Positions 14,924-24,677 of a stretch of DNA of 47,557 nucleotides are shown here, one piece after another. The stretch is from a bacterium (lineage in GTDB: Bacteria > UBA10199 > 2-02-FULL-44-16 > JAAZCA01). Within the stretch, counting starts at the first letter, position 1. Every line of letters begins with the position of its first letter. The stretch is taken from assembly GCA_041648665.1 (NCBI GenBank), contig JBAZOP010000015.1, positions 1 to 47,557 of the forward strand, in the 5' to 3' direction. The notes beneath the pieces are model-generated. The model worked only from the letters and a program-made list of their open reading frames with translations. It was not told where the DNA came from and made no database searches. A program made the translations under genes and the position numbers.

Positions 14924-15075
14924 TGCCGACCGGAAAATACGGCCACTCGGACGCGGGGAAAGGGGACCAGCGTAGGCCCAGCGACGTCTCCGAGGCCGAG
15001 TGGTCCAAGCGCTGGGATGCGGCGTTCGGACGGGACAAACCTGAAGTGAAGCCCCCGGTGGACGAAGAGGAGTAA
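14923..15075 (+). CDS. hypothetical hydrophilic protein (50 aa)
   Basis: The ATG overlaps the upstream stop (TAATG). The product is hydrophilic and rich in charged residues and Pro (EVKPPVDEEE at the end). Predicted to be mostly disordered. It is the last gene before a strong hairpin. Confidence 0.5.
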   Translation: MPTGKYGHSDAGKGDQRRPSDVSEAEWSKRWDAAFGRDKPEVKPPVDEEE

Positions 15076-15081
15076 AACAAA

Positions 15082-15118
15082 ACGGCCCCGGTCAGCAGCA
15101 GTTGCTGGCCGGGGCCGT
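15082..15118 (-). terminator. intrinsic terminator for leftward transcripts
   Basis: ACGGCCCCGGTCAGC pairs with GCTGGCCGGGGCCGT (15-bp stem with one G-U) around AGCAGTT. On the minus strand the stem is followed by TTTTGTTTTA, a proper U tract; on the plus strand no U run follows. The signal therefore faces antisense to the genes around it and would stop leftward late transcripts running past 16711. Confidence 0.8.
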
Positions 15119-15130
15119 CCTGGAGGCGGC

Positions 15131-15616
15131 ATGAGAGAGTTTTTTGTGTTAGGAGAAATATGCCTATCCCATCTCGAGATCTTCATGCGGAAAAAGTTCG
15201 GCAATGCCGACTCGCTGAGAGTGTGTGTCTGTTCCCCGGGCGGGGACCTGGGAGTTGCGTCTGCCTTTATCGATCTCTGGGGCCCGCTACGGGAGACAGG
15301 GAAACTACAAACCGTAGGCTTCGGGGATCTGTACTCATGTGCCCCGATGTTGATTGCTGCCGGGTCCCCCGGATCGAGGATGTGCTACAAGAATACAACG
15401 ATCGGTTTGCACGAGCCGTACATCGATGACGCCGAGGTCATCACGGCCGAGAGCACGCGGGCGTTCCAGTCCATGGCGGACAAGTTCTATGTCCTGCTCG
15501 CAGACCTGACCGGGCGGCGCGTGTCGTTCTGGCGCCGGCGGCTGGTCGGTGGGCACATGCACTATCTCAGCCCCAAGGAGGCCGTGCGCCTGGGGCTGGT
15601 CGACCTGGTGTTGTAA
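15131..15616 (+). CDS. ClpP-like serine protease (161 aa)
   Basis: The Clp/crotonase fold is shown by SPGGDLGVASAFID (35-48), a nucleophile-like Ser69 in GDLYSCAPMLIAAG and a His94 in IGLHEPY, with SPKEAVRLGLVDLVL at the end, as in ClpP. Phage ClpP-like enzymes often mature the head, but then lie beside portal and capsid genes; here the gene is in the rightward block, over 18 kb from the capsid. It could instead act on host or phage regulators. The catalytic Asp is not assigned. Confidence 0.85.
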   Translation: MREFFVLGEICLSHLEIFMRKKFGNADSLRVCVCSPGGDLGVASAFIDLWGPLRETGKLQTVGFGDLYSCAPMLIAAGSPGSRMCYKNTTIGLHEPYIDDAEVITAESTRAFQSMADKFYVLLADLTGRRVSFWRRRLVGGHMHYLSPKEAVRLGLVDLVL

Positions 15617-15631
15617 CCGAAAGGAGAACAC

Positions 15632-16714
15632 GTGTACTCAGAACGGATACCCCTGTACGCGCCGACGACCGTACCGTGGCTGCCCTCGCACCTGCAGGAC
15701 ATCCACTGGAAAGACGCGGCCAAGGAGGCCGAAGACGCTCTGCACGATTGGCTGCGTCTGCCCAGCCACATCGGCGTGCTGCTCGTCGACCGGGCGACCC
15801 ACGCCCTGGAGCTGGCGTTCGACCAGCTGTGCACCTGCGACCGGCACACCATCGTCCTGCCCGAGCGCACGTTCCGGGCGGTGCACGATGCGGCCTCTAG
15901 CAGTGACGCCGTGCAGGCCATCGAGTTCAACCCGATCTGCGACTGCAGCTGGTTGTCCGAGGGCTGGGCAATGCGAGAGGATTGCGTGTACGTGCCCTCG
16001 ACGTTGGGGGGCACGGCGATCGACCTGCGCTGGTGCCGGTACAACATGGCGATCGTCTATGACTGCGCCCACACGGCGTACCCGGACATGTTCAAGGACT
16101 TCCCCTGGGCGCCCTACCGGCTGGCCGTCATGTCGTTCTTCCCGACCAAGCCCCTCGGTGCGTTCGGCGGCGGGGCGCTGATCGGGCCCAAGGACAACAT
16201 CGAACGCCTACGCCCGCTCGCCTGGCCAATCACCTGGAGCCGTCCCTGCCGCTTCTATTATCCGCAGACCGTTCAATCCGCGGGGCTCATTGCGCGCATC
16301 GACTCATGGCTGGAGCAGCGGCGTGCGTACCAGGGGGGGATGTGGGCCAAGACGGCGACCGCAGTTGAGACGCTGTTCGGCGTGCAGCCCTGTTGGTGCC
16401 AGGGCGAGGGGTGGAGCCGCTGGATCTCCAGGGTGCCCGCCAGCCCCCACCTACTGACATACGCGCACACGCCTGCGCTGTTCAAGGCCTGTGTGCGGGC
16501 GAACCTCCAGACCGGATCGCACTACCCCGATCTGCGGGGCGACGGCACGGACACAGCGCGCATCTCGATCCCGTGGCATACGCCGGAGGTGGCGAAGCGC
16601 TTGCGTGAAGTTGCCCAGCAGGCCTGCGTCGACGCCTGTGTGTCAAAGTGCAGCGCACGGGTAGGGTTCTTTAGCCCTCCGGCGCCGAAACGGCAACCGT
16701 CCTGCCCCCGTTAG
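15632..16714 (+). CDS. DegT/DnrJ/EryC1/StrS-type PLP aminotransferase (360 aa)
   Basis: A GTG start follows AAAGGAGA. The PLP site is visible: IVYDCAHT (D144) and the Schiff-base Lys173 in SFFPTKPLGAFGGGA, the order found in sugar aminotransferases that put an amino group on keto sugars. Length is normal for the family. With the SDR enzyme and acyltransferase it completes the usual keto-to-amino-to-acylamino sugar steps. The C-terminal 30 residues are Cys- and Pro-rich and unlike the family. Its stop overlaps the stop of the leftward giant gene. Confidence 0.88.
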   Translation: MYSERIPLYAPTTVPWLPSHLQDIHWKDAAKEAEDALHDWLRLPSHIGVLLVDRATHALELAFDQLCTCDRHTIVLPERTFRAVHDAASSSDAVQAIEFNPICDCSWLSEGWAMREDCVYVPSTLGGTAIDLRWCRYNMAIVYDCAHTAYPDMFKDFPWAPYRLAVMSFFPTKPLGAFGGGALIGPKDNIERLRPLAWPITWSRPCRFYYPQTVQSAGLIARIDSWLEQRRAYQGGMWAKTATAVETLFGVQPCWCQGEGWSRWISRVPASPHLLTYAHTPALFKACVRANLQTGSHYPDLRGDGTDTARISIPWHTPEVAKRLREVAQQACVDACVSKCSARVGFFSPPAPKRQPSCPR

Positions 16715-19700
16715 AGTCCCAGGTGCTGCATCATGAGCCGCTGCATCGCGGCGGGCATCGCCCCGATCTTGCCCTTCAGCGCGCCGAGCTGGTTGGCCGA
16801 GTACATGGTCTGGATGCGGCGCTGGATCTGCTGCAAGCAGGTCACAGCACCGACCATGTACTTGGCGCGCACCTCGGGCCGGAGCGCGGTGTCCGCGTAC
16901 TGGAAGCACTGCTGGGCCGTCGTCGCGAGCTCGGCCAGATCACCGCGGCCGGCCATGTAGTTCGCGTCCGTCAGCTGGCGCCACATGTGCTCGACCTCGC
17001 TGCGGTTTGAGTGCGCCAGCGTGCTCGTCTCAATGTCGAAGAGGGCCATCGGCAGCTTGTCGAGCGGGATGTGCTCGATTTCGGAGTAGAGGTTGGCACT
17101 GGCCTGCTCGATGGCCAAGCGCAGCGCCCGCTCGTCCGACACCCCCACGTCCACCCACGTCTCGCCAATCAACACCTTCCCCGACTTCATCTCCTTGATC
17201 ACACGGGCCGCCTCCCGGATCAGCACAGCGCGCTTCTCCGGGTCCGGCTCCTGTCCCGCCTTCAGGATTAGCGACCGCCGCTCCATCTCGTCGTCCGTCT
17301 GGGCATCACGCATGAGCGAGCCTAGGCGCTCGACGTTGGCGTACTTCAAGATCATGCGCGCGAACATCTCCCGGCGCGGAGTAGCCGAGACGGGCTGTCC
17401 GGTGAGTGTCCGCAGGCCGGCCATCAGGGCGCTCTTGTTGTGCTTCGTCAGGAGCGAGGACATCCCGACTGTTCCGGCCTCCTCGCCGGCCCGGAGCAGC
17501 ACCCGAGGCACGACGGTGCTGAGCAGTTCCGACCCCAGCCCCTTCAACGGGGAGATGTCCGCAAAGCGCCCGTAGCTGACGGTGCGCTCGCGCACGTTCA
17601 GGCCCAGGCCGTGCGTCGTGACCATCTCGGCCAGCGGGTTGTTGGCCACGAAGTTACTGGCGTAGTTGCCCAGCGCGGCCATCGGAATCGAGGCAGCGTA
17701 GGGCAGGTTCTGCTCCTGCCACTCACCCATGCGATCGGCCAGCAGCTTGAATGCGCCGCTTGAGGACAGGAAGGGCGCCAGGTACGAGGCCTGGGACACG
17801 TTCCAGCGCAGCATGGTGTCGCCTACGTCCACGCGCAGCGTCGTGCACATCTCCTTCAGCTGGTCGGTCCAGGTGCGGGCCGACGTCGTGGCGAAGTACT
17901 CAGATGGCATGATGCCGTTCGCTGACATGTTGGCCATGTTCCAGACGAACGGGACGGAGCTCAGGGCCAGGAACTTGCCCGGGTCGTGGTACAGGGCGTT
18001 GGCCACAAGCCGGCCGGCCTCGTACGCGAAGCTGGGCACGAACGCGCCGAAGACCGGCACCGACTGCAGCGTGCGCACCCAGGGCGGGACGGCGCTGTAG
18101 TTCTGGAACAGCTCCTGGAGCGTGTCCAGGGCCCGCTCCTTGCTGTAGCCGCGGGCCGTGCGCAGGTAGTGGTACGTGGCGTAGCGGTAGCTCGGGTCGA
18201 CCAGGCCGTACCGGTTGGCCAGCCACTGCGACAGCTGGGACTTCTCCGGGTTGGCCAGGGTGCGCCACGCCTCCTTGCCCAGGCTGGCCATGTCCACCTC
18301 GGGCGAGCGCATGTCCTGGAGCCGGAGCTCGCGCTGGAGCTCGCGGCGCTTGGTGTCCAGGGCCTCGAGCATGTCGCTGGCCCGGCGCGCCTCGGCGTCC
18401 TTGAGCTTGCCCTTGCTCATGACCAGCTCGAGCCGGGTGATGGCCGAGTCGGTGTTGAAGAGGTCGTTGACCAGCCGGTTCTGCTCAGCGCGGATGCCGT
18501 CCTTGACGCGCTTGCCCAAGGCCCCCCACGTAGTGGCCTCCTCCAGGTGGAGCTTCCCCGTCAGGCCGCCGGACGGCGTCAGGCCGCCGACCATGGCCAC
18601 GTCGTTGAAGAGGGTGTGCTCGTCCAGGGCCCGGGCCGTCTCGGGCTCGCCCCTGTTCTTGCCGGCACCTTTGGCCATCTCGTCCAACAGGTCGTAGAAG
18701 CGGTGCCTGGCCTGATGAAACCGGGGGTCCCAGGGAGCGGCGCCGGACATTATCGAGCTGACGAGGCCGCCCAGGTGGTTGTTGACCCAGCTGCCCGGAT
18801 TGCGGATGATGAAGTTGTGCCGCCACTGCTTGTCAACGCGGCGGGCGATGCGCGCGACCAGCCCCTCGGACTGCTCGCCGTACATGATCCTCTCCAGGTA
18901 ACCCGTGGGCGTCCAGACCTCACCGATCTGCTGCTTGACGGACTCGGCGGCGGCGTCCATGACCTCGTGCCACTGGTCCCAGGTGTTCATCATGCGCAGC
19001 ACGGACTTGTGGACGTAGAAGCCCTCGAGCGCGCCCCAGTCCTTGCCCACGAGCGCCTTATTGGTCCACTCCCGGCGCCGCTTCAGCGGCAGGTCCTGGA
19101 CGTTGGTCCGCTTCAGGCCGGGCATCATGGCGACGTGGGCGAAGAAGTCGTCGCGCATGGCATCGGCGAACAGCCGGCGGATGCGGTCGACGCGCAGGGT
19201 GCCGTCCGTGCCCACGAACCCGAGGATGGCCGCTTCCTTCTCGCCCATGGCCTCATCGATGCCGAGGACGTCCTCCTTGCGGAGCTCATGGCTGTCGAGC
19301 TGCTCCTTGACCCAGCCGCGGGCCGCCTCGTTGGCCTTGGTCGCCTTGCCGCCGTTCTCCTCGAGGGTGAAGTACTTGACCTCACCCCCGCGCAGGCGTA
19401 CCCGGGCGTGCCGGAAGGAGCGCTGGGCCTGGATGGCCTCGTGCTCCGGCAGCCGCGCCGGGCCGGTGTTGGCCTGCATCTCCGTCTCCCGGTTCAGGGG
19501 CGTCCCCTGGGCCCGAAACTTGGCCGCTTCGGTGTGCGCCAGGTAGTAGTGGTCCTCGTAGGGCGTGATCTTGAAGATGTCGGCCTGCTTCTTGGTCAGC
19601 TTGCCGCGCTGGACCATGAGGTCCAGGACCATGTTGCGCAGGTGGGCGTCGTCGAAGGCAATCTTGGCCAGCTCGCCCCCTACCGCGGAGGCCTCAAGCT

Positions 19701-22700
19701 CGCCGGACAGGATCTGGTTCAGGGTCCGCTGATCGCCCAGGGGCAGCCGGTTGATGTTGCGCTGCAGCCGGTTCAGCATCAGGGTGTTGATGTTGTTCTG
19801 CGCCGTGGTGTAGACGTCGACCAGCCCCATGGCCCGGTTGTAGTAGTGCGGGTTCTTCTTGAGGTTGATCAGCTCCAGGTACGTCGCCGCCGGCCCCGAC
19901 TCCATCTGGGCCAGGTCGTTCATGGCCTCGGCGTGGCGCCGGGTCACCTGCAGCACCTGCTGGTGTGCCTCTGCCAGGGTCGGCACCTGGAACAGGGACT
20001 TGGGCATCTTCTGCCGGGCGAGCTCGCGGGCGCTGTCCCGCAGGCCGGCGCGCTGGGCAGCCGCCTGCTCATGCAGCTCGCCGGTCTTCGCCAGGATGTC
20101 CTGGGCCGTGGCGCCCTCGGGCAGTCCCGCGATCTTGGCCGCCCGCACGACGTCGCCCTTCTCCAGAGCCCGGGCCGTGCGGTTGATCCGGCGCTCGATC
20201 TTGTGCAGGGGCTTGGCCGCGGCCTCTTGGATGGCCGTGTAGTGCCGGGCCCAGACGGCGGGCAGTCCCAGGTCGTGGAGGATGCCCTCGCCGTGCGTCT
20301 CGACCAGGTCGAACATGCCGTCCACGAGGAAGCGCTGCACCTCGGGCGTGAGGTTGTGCCGGGTGCCGGCCTCGAGCCCCACCGTGCCATGCTGCCCGGA
20401 GATGTCGACCTTGCTGAGCTCCGTGATGTTGCGGATCTCGCTCTCGAGCTGGAGCCGGTGGTTGTCCATGGACGCCAGCTTGCGCTCGGCGCCGGCCTTG
20501 CGCTGGGCCATGGCCTGCTCTGCCTGGGCCCAGTAGTCCTTGGGCGCACCCTGGAAGCCGTTGCGCTCGGCGATCAGGTAGGCCTCCTTCTGGAGCGTCT
20601 CCTGGTGCCCGATCACGCGTAGGTCCGACTCCAGGCCCGCCTTCCGGATCTGGATGTACTCCTTGCCCCACTCGAACAGGGTGGCGACCTCGGCCACCGT
20701 CTCGCTGTGCGCGGCCAGGGCGGTCATGGCATCGCGCGCGCCCTTCGTGACGTGGGGGGCGACGTCGGCCAGCTTGACCGACCGGTCGAAGTACTCGAGC
20801 CAGCGCTGCCGCGACTCCGGCGCCATCAGCTTCTGGGCCATGTGGGAGTCCAGGGCCTTACGCCAGACGGGGAACATGCCCTTGGCGACGGCGTTGTGGG
20901 CATCGACGTAGAGCTCGGTCAGGGACCGGCCCATCTTCGTGGCCGCGGTCTTGTCCATCCGCAGGGCCGTCTCCAGCTGGGCCAGGCTGCCCACGTCCGA
21001 CGCAAACTGCGCAGCCGCCTCGGCGCCGCCCGACCCGATGCTGAGCTTGGCGCGCGCGAAGGGCAGGAAGATCTGGCGGGCCTCGACGTCGGAGAGCATG
21101 GAGAGGTCCATGTTCCACAGGTCGTTGGCCCGCACCTCGCCCTTGCGCCCCTTGACGAGCAGCGCGGCCAGGGTGGATTCGCCCTTCGAGATCAGCTCCT
21201 CGGGGCGGGAGGCCCGGGCGCCGGTCTCGAGCTCGGACATGTACTTGTTCCAGTACGCCGAGACCTTGGCGGCCAGCGCGGGGTCCTTGTGCAGCTGGTT
21301 CAGCATCTTGACGACACGGCCCGGCCAGGCGCCCAGCAGGCGCACGAGCTTCGGGCTCATGTTCAGGACCTTGCCCATGCCCTGCCCGGCGACCGGGTTC
21401 AGGGCCATTTCAGCCAGGCCGGCCACGCGCACGGGCACGCCCGCGGCGACCATGGTATCGCCCACCTTGCCGGCGACCTTGCCCCACTTGCCGGCGACGG
21501 CGCCGAACGCGGCGAAGGTCATGGGATCCTCGAGGCCCAGCTGCGGGAGCCGTGCCAGGCCATCACCCACCGTCGAGGTCAGAAGCCAGAGGTCGTCCAG
21601 CCAGGTCGTCTCGCCGGCCAGGGTCCGCTCGGCGTAGCGCTGCTGCGTCGTCGCCGGGTCGTGCTTGTAGCCGATGACGTCCCGGGTGAAGCGCTCGAAC
21701 ACGGACGGCTCGGGCAGGACGAGGTTCAGGCCCTCGGGCTGCGGCGTGTTGAGGGCGGCCTCTGCGATCTCGGCCATGGCCGGCTGCAGGAGCGCCCGGT
21801 TCAGGCTGGCAACCCCGGTCTTCTTGACCAGGTAGTCCATGGCCTTGAGCGGCCACAGGATGGTGTTCGTGATCGGGGCGTTGGCCAGACCTTGGGCCAG
21901 CTTCTTGCTGTACTCCTGCTCGGCAAGCCCCCGCTGCCGGCTCCAGTCGGCCATGACGATGCTGGCCTCGGGGTCCCAGCCGCTGGGCCGGAGCTGGTCC
22001 AGCTTCTGCTGTCGCTCCAGGTCCTTGCCGGAGAGGTAGGTCTCGTAGGAGTCCAGGCGCGTGGACATAGCGCTCAGGGCAGCCCACTCCTCCTGGGTCC
22101 AGCCGCTGTTCGGCTCGTAGCCGCGGGGGCTGGCCAGCTCCCAGACCTTCCGCTCGGCCGCGGAGGGGCTGTTGATCGCCTTCCGGAATGCCCGGTGCCG
22201 CTCCGTGGGGTCCTCGATGTTGGCCAGCTCCCCGGTCAGCTTGGACACGTAGTCGCGCAGCTTGGGGTTCTGCTCGGCCTCGGGCAGGAGCTTGGTCAGG
22301 ACGGTGCCCGGCCGCTCGGTGAGCAGCTCCTGCACCCGCTGCCGGGCGTTGAACTGGGTCAGCCTGGCCAGATCGCCCTGGCCGGCGTTGTTCTCGCGGT
22401 TCCACTGGAAGTCCAGGACCGTCTTGCGGTAGAAGGGCATGGTGCCGGGCAGGATGGTGCCGTCCTCGAGCATGTCCTGCTCGCCCACGGTCGCGCCCAC
22501 GGCCTGCCACTTAAGGGCGTTGACGGCCTTCTGCCGCAGGCCATCGTAGCCGTACGCCAGGGCCTTGGCGAAGCTGTGCATGTCGGCCCTGGGCACGTCC
22601 TTGGCCTCGACGCCGTGCTGGTAGTAGTACCAGCGCGCGAGCCGTTCGTTGGCCCGCTGCGCCAGCTGGTGGCCGCCCCACGTCTGGTTGAGCAGGGCCG

Positions 22701-23385
22701 GGTTGTCGTAGGTCTTGCCCCACAGGTCGAAGAGGCGCATGTCCTCCTCAAACTGGCCGGTGCCCATGTTCGCCGGCGCGATCTTGAGCTGGGACAGCAT
22801 CTTGTCCCGGACGCGGATGGAGACCGCGGCCTGATCCGGCTCCTTGAGCACCCCCTTGGTCACGGCCTCGTTCAGCCGCCCCATGGCCCGGAACTGCCTG
22901 GCCTGCTCGGGGGTCGCGCGCAGCTCCCATTCCGGCCCGAGCCAGCGCGTCAGGTACGCCTCGCCGCCCTCGATCAGGTCCTTGCGCCCGCCCTCGTACT
23001 TGACGCCGCGGCCGTCCAGGTGCTGCGTGAACTCCTGGAAGCGCTGGCGGTCCGCGTCCTCGGCGGCGACGAACTTCGCCCAGCCCTGCTCACCCTCCTG
23101 CCGCCGCACGCCCTGGCCGGCGCCCTGCAGCTCCTGGTCCTGATCGCCCGTGAACAGGGCCGTGAGCCGGGAGCCCATCATCTCGAGGGGGTACATCGCG
23201 CGCTCGGCGTCCTGGTAGACCTGCGCCTGCTGGATGGGCAGGGTCTGTTCCAGGACCTGGGGCGGGCCGACGTTGGGCACCAGGTCGTAGTCCGGGTTCT
23301 TGGACTCGTCCCCATCGGGCAGAGGCGTGGGCCCGGTCTGAAGCGGGGGTAGGGAATCCAACTGACGGGCGTAGGGGTTGGGCAT
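16711..23385 (-). CDS. giant internal virion / DNA-ejection protein (2224 aa)
   Basis: This is the last gene of the leftward virion block, in the position of T7 gp16-like internal proteins, and is coupled to the 427-residue gene by TAATG. It is mainly helical with long charged stretches, plus hydrophobic patches at roughly 630-680 (FAAFGAVAGKWGKVAG) and 1740-1800 (VFGAFVPSFAYEAGRLV). The latter could insert into membranes during ejection. I could not find a lytic transglycosylase motif or single-subunit RNA polymerase motifs. Size and position support an ejected protein; the detailed role is inferred. Confidence 0.75.
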   Translation of the reverse strand: MPNPYARQLDSLPPLQTGPTPLPDGDESKNPDYDLVPNVGPPQVLEQTLPIQQAQVYQDAERAMYPLEMMGSRLTALFTGDQDQELQGAGQGVRRQEGEQGWAKFVAAEDADRQRFQEFTQHLDGRGVKYEGGRKDLIEGGEAYLTRWLGPEWELRATPEQARQFRAMGRLNEAVTKGVLKEPDQAAVSIRVRDKMLSQLKIAPANMGTGQFEEDMRLFDLWGKTYDNPALLNQTWGGHQLAQRANERLARWYYYQHGVEAKDVPRADMHSFAKALAYGYDGLRQKAVNALKWQAVGATVGEQDMLEDGTILPGTMPFYRKTVLDFQWNRENNAGQGDLARLTQFNARQRVQELLTERPGTVLTKLLPEAEQNPKLRDYVSKLTGELANIEDPTERHRAFRKAINSPSAAERKVWELASPRGYEPNSGWTQEEWAALSAMSTRLDSYETYLSGKDLERQQKLDQLRPSGWDPEASIVMADWSRQRGLAEQEYSKKLAQGLANAPITNTILWPLKAMDYLVKKTGVASLNRALLQPAMAEIAEAALNTPQPEGLNLVLPEPSVFERFTRDVIGYKHDPATTQQRYAERTLAGETTWLDDLWLLTSTVGDGLARLPQLGLEDPMTFAAFGAVAGKWGKVAGKVGDTMVAAGVPVRVAGLAEMALNPVAGQGMGKVLNMSPKLVRLLGAWPGRVVKMLNQLHKDPALAAKVSAYWNKYMSELETGARASRPEELISKGESTLAALLVKGRKGEVRANDLWNMDLSMLSDVEARQIFLPFARAKLSIGSGGAEAAAQFASDVGSLAQLETALRMDKTAATKMGRSLTELYVDAHNAVAKGMFPVWRKALDSHMAQKLMAPESRQRWLEYFDRSVKLADVAPHVTKGARDAMTALAAHSETVAEVATLFEWGKEYIQIRKAGLESDLRVIGHQETLQKEAYLIAERNGFQGAPKDYWAQAEQAMAQRKAGAERKLASMDNHRLQLESEIRNITELSKVDISGQHGTVGLEAGTRHNLTPEVQRFLVDGMFDLVETHGEGILHDLGLPAVWARHYTAIQEAAAKPLHKIERRINRTARALEKGDVVRAAKIAGLPEGATAQDILAKTGELHEQAAAQRAGLRDSARELARQKMPKSLFQVPTLAEAHQQVLQVTRRHAEAMNDLAQMESGPAATYLELINLKKNPHYYNRAMGLVDVYTTAQNNINTLMLNRLQRNINRLPLGDQRTLNQILSGELEASAVGGELAKIAFDDAHLRNMVLDLMVQRGKLTKKQADIFKITPYEDHYYLAHTEAAKFRAQGTPLNRETEMQANTGPARLPEHEAIQAQRSFRHARVRLRGGEVKYFTLEENGGKATKANEAARGWVKEQLDSHELRKEDVLGIDEAMGEKEAAILGFVGTDGTLRVDRIRRLFADAMRDDFFAHVAMMPGLKRTNVQDLPLKRRREWTNKALVGKDWGALEGFYVHKSVLRMMNTWDQWHEVMDAAAESVKQQIGEVWTPTGYLERIMYGEQSEGLVARIARRVDKQWRHNFIIRNPGSWVNNHLGGLVSSIMSGAAPWDPRFHQARHRFYDLLDEMAKGAGKNRGEPETARALDEHTLFNDVAMVGGLTPSGGLTGKLHLEEATTWGALGKRVKDGIRAEQNRLVNDLFNTDSAITRLELVMSKGKLKDAEARRASDMLEALDTKRRELQRELRLQDMRSPEVDMASLGKEAWRTLANPEKSQLSQWLANRYGLVDPSYRYATYHYLRTARGYSKERALDTLQELFQNYSAVPPWVRTLQSVPVFGAFVPSFAYEAGRLVANALYHDPGKFLALSSVPFVWNMANMSANGIMPSEYFATTSARTWTDQLKEMCTTLRVDVGDTMLRWNVSQASYLAPFLSSSGAFKLLADRMGEWQEQNLPYAASIPMAALGNYASNFVANNPLAEMVTTHGLGLNVRERTVSYGRFADISPLKGLGSELLSTVVPRVLLRAGEEAGTVGMSSLLTKHNKSALMAGLRTLTGQPVSATPRREMFARMILKYANVERLGSLMRDAQTDDEMERRSLILKAGQEPDPEKRAVLIREAARVIKEMKSGKVLIGETWVDVGVSDERALRLAIEQASANLYSEIEHIPLDKLPMALFDIETSTLAHSNRSEVEHMWRQLTDANYMAGRGDLAELATTAQQCFQYADTALRPEVRAKYMVGAVTCLQQIQRRIQTMYSANQLGALKGKIGAMPAAMQRLMMQHLGL

Positions 23386-24668
23386 TACTCAGCTCCGAGT
23401 TTGCTGTCGGTGTTACCCGTGGGGGCGGGCGCGGGGACGTACTGCTTGGTGTTCGCGTCGATGGACGCGAGGATGTTCTCGATCAGGCTCTCATGCAGGC
23501 CGGGCTTGTCAGTCTGGTTCTTGACAGCGCTGGCGATGTCCTGCCGCAGGGTCGCAATCAGGGCCGCGCGCTTGGCCGTGTCCGTCGTGCGCGAAAGGGC
23601 GGCATACGTCTGGCCGCGGCTGATCTGCTGGATCACCTTGCCGTAGGGCTCCAGGAGCGCGCGTGCCTTCTTGCCCTTGTCGACCGCGGCGGCCTCATCG
23701 CCCCGGACCGCGGCATCAGCGAGGTCGTTGGTGCTGAAGTCCAGGAACGTGTCCACCAGCTGCTTCTGGGACAGGACGGCGCTGCGCTCGACGTTGATGT
23801 CGGTGAGCTCCTGCCGCCAGCCCTCGAAGGACGAGAGCAGCTCCTCGAGCCGCTTCTGCGTCGTGCCCGAGGACTTGCCGATGGCGTCCTTGATGACGCT
23901 CATGGCGTTCGCCGCGCCCCCGCCGGACGCGAGGTTGCCGGCCAGCGCGGCCGAGATGGCCTCGTTGGTCACGACCTGCGACGAGGACAGCGCGGAGTGG
24001 AAGGCGCCCCGGATCGGCTCCTGCTTCTCGGCCAGGTTCTTCTCCCGGGCGTCGAGGTCGGCCAGCGACTCCTTGGGATCCACGCCCATGGCCGTCGTGC
24101 GGAAGATCTCGCGGTTGGCGGTCAGGAACTTGGCCACCTCGTCCGGCTTGGCCTTGCCCGCGGTGCTCTGCCCGGCGCCGTAGTTGCGCGCGATCTCAGA
24201 CATGACCTTGGGCTCGTACCACTTGGACTCGAGGGCCTGCTGCTGGACGCCGTAGAAGGTCTTCTGCCCGGCGGGCGACAGCGTGGCCAGGCGCCGGTCG
24301 AGGTTCTGCTTGGCCATCTGGACCGCAGCGGGGTCGTCGCTGCGCAGGGCCTCGAGGTACGGGACGTAGGCCTCGGTGTTGAAGGTCTGGAACTCCTTCT
24401 TGCCCTCCTCGGCCTCCTTCCGCTGCACCTTGAACGCGTTCAGTTCCTCGGTGGCCGCGTCCAGGCGCACCTTGTTGAGCGCGCCCTCGGCGGCCCACTT
24501 CTGGCGCTCAAAGTCGAAGGTCTCCTTCTGGAACTTCATGCGCTGATCGAACTCGGCCTTCGCCTGCTTCAGCTGTGCCAGGCCCAGGGCGAACTGCCGC
24601 GCCTGGCCCTGGTACGCGTTCAGGGTCTGGACGAACTGGGAATAACTGCCTTCGTCGATGACGGGCAT
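23385..24668 (-). CDS. internal virion protein, coiled coil (427 aa)
   Basis: The start follows GGAGACGCCC. The N-terminal 120 residues are a charged coiled coil (QARQFALGLAQLKQAKAEFD, then AEEGKKEFQ). The remainder is helical with Ala-rich segments. It lies between the 326-residue and giant proteins, the place of a second internal virion protein in podoviruses. No enzymatic motif seen. Confidence 0.65.
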   Translation of the reverse strand: MPVIDEGSYSQFVQTLNAYQGQARQFALGLAQLKQAKAEFDQRMKFQKETFDFERQKWAAEGALNKVRLDAATEELNAFKVQRKEAEEGKKEFQTFNTEAYVPYLEALRSDDPAAVQMAKQNLDRRLATLSPAGQKTFYGVQQQALESKWYEPKVMSEIARNYGAGQSTAGKAKPDEVAKFLTANREIFRTTAMGVDPKESLADLDAREKNLAEKQEPIRGAFHSALSSSQVVTNEAISAALAGNLASGGGAANAMSVIKDAIGKSSGTTQKRLEELLSSFEGWRQELTDINVERSAVLSQKQLVDTFLDFSTNDLADAAVRGDEAAAVDKGKKARALLEPYGKVIQQISRGQTYAALSRTTDTAKRAALIATLRQDIASAVKNQTDKPGLHESLIENILASIDANTKQYVPAPAPTGNTDSKLGAE

Positions 24669-24677
24669 GGGCGTCTC

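Noticed and set aside
16711..23385. N4-type virion RNA polymerase
   Set aside because: No recognisable polymerase motifs and the length is well below the N4 enzyme.
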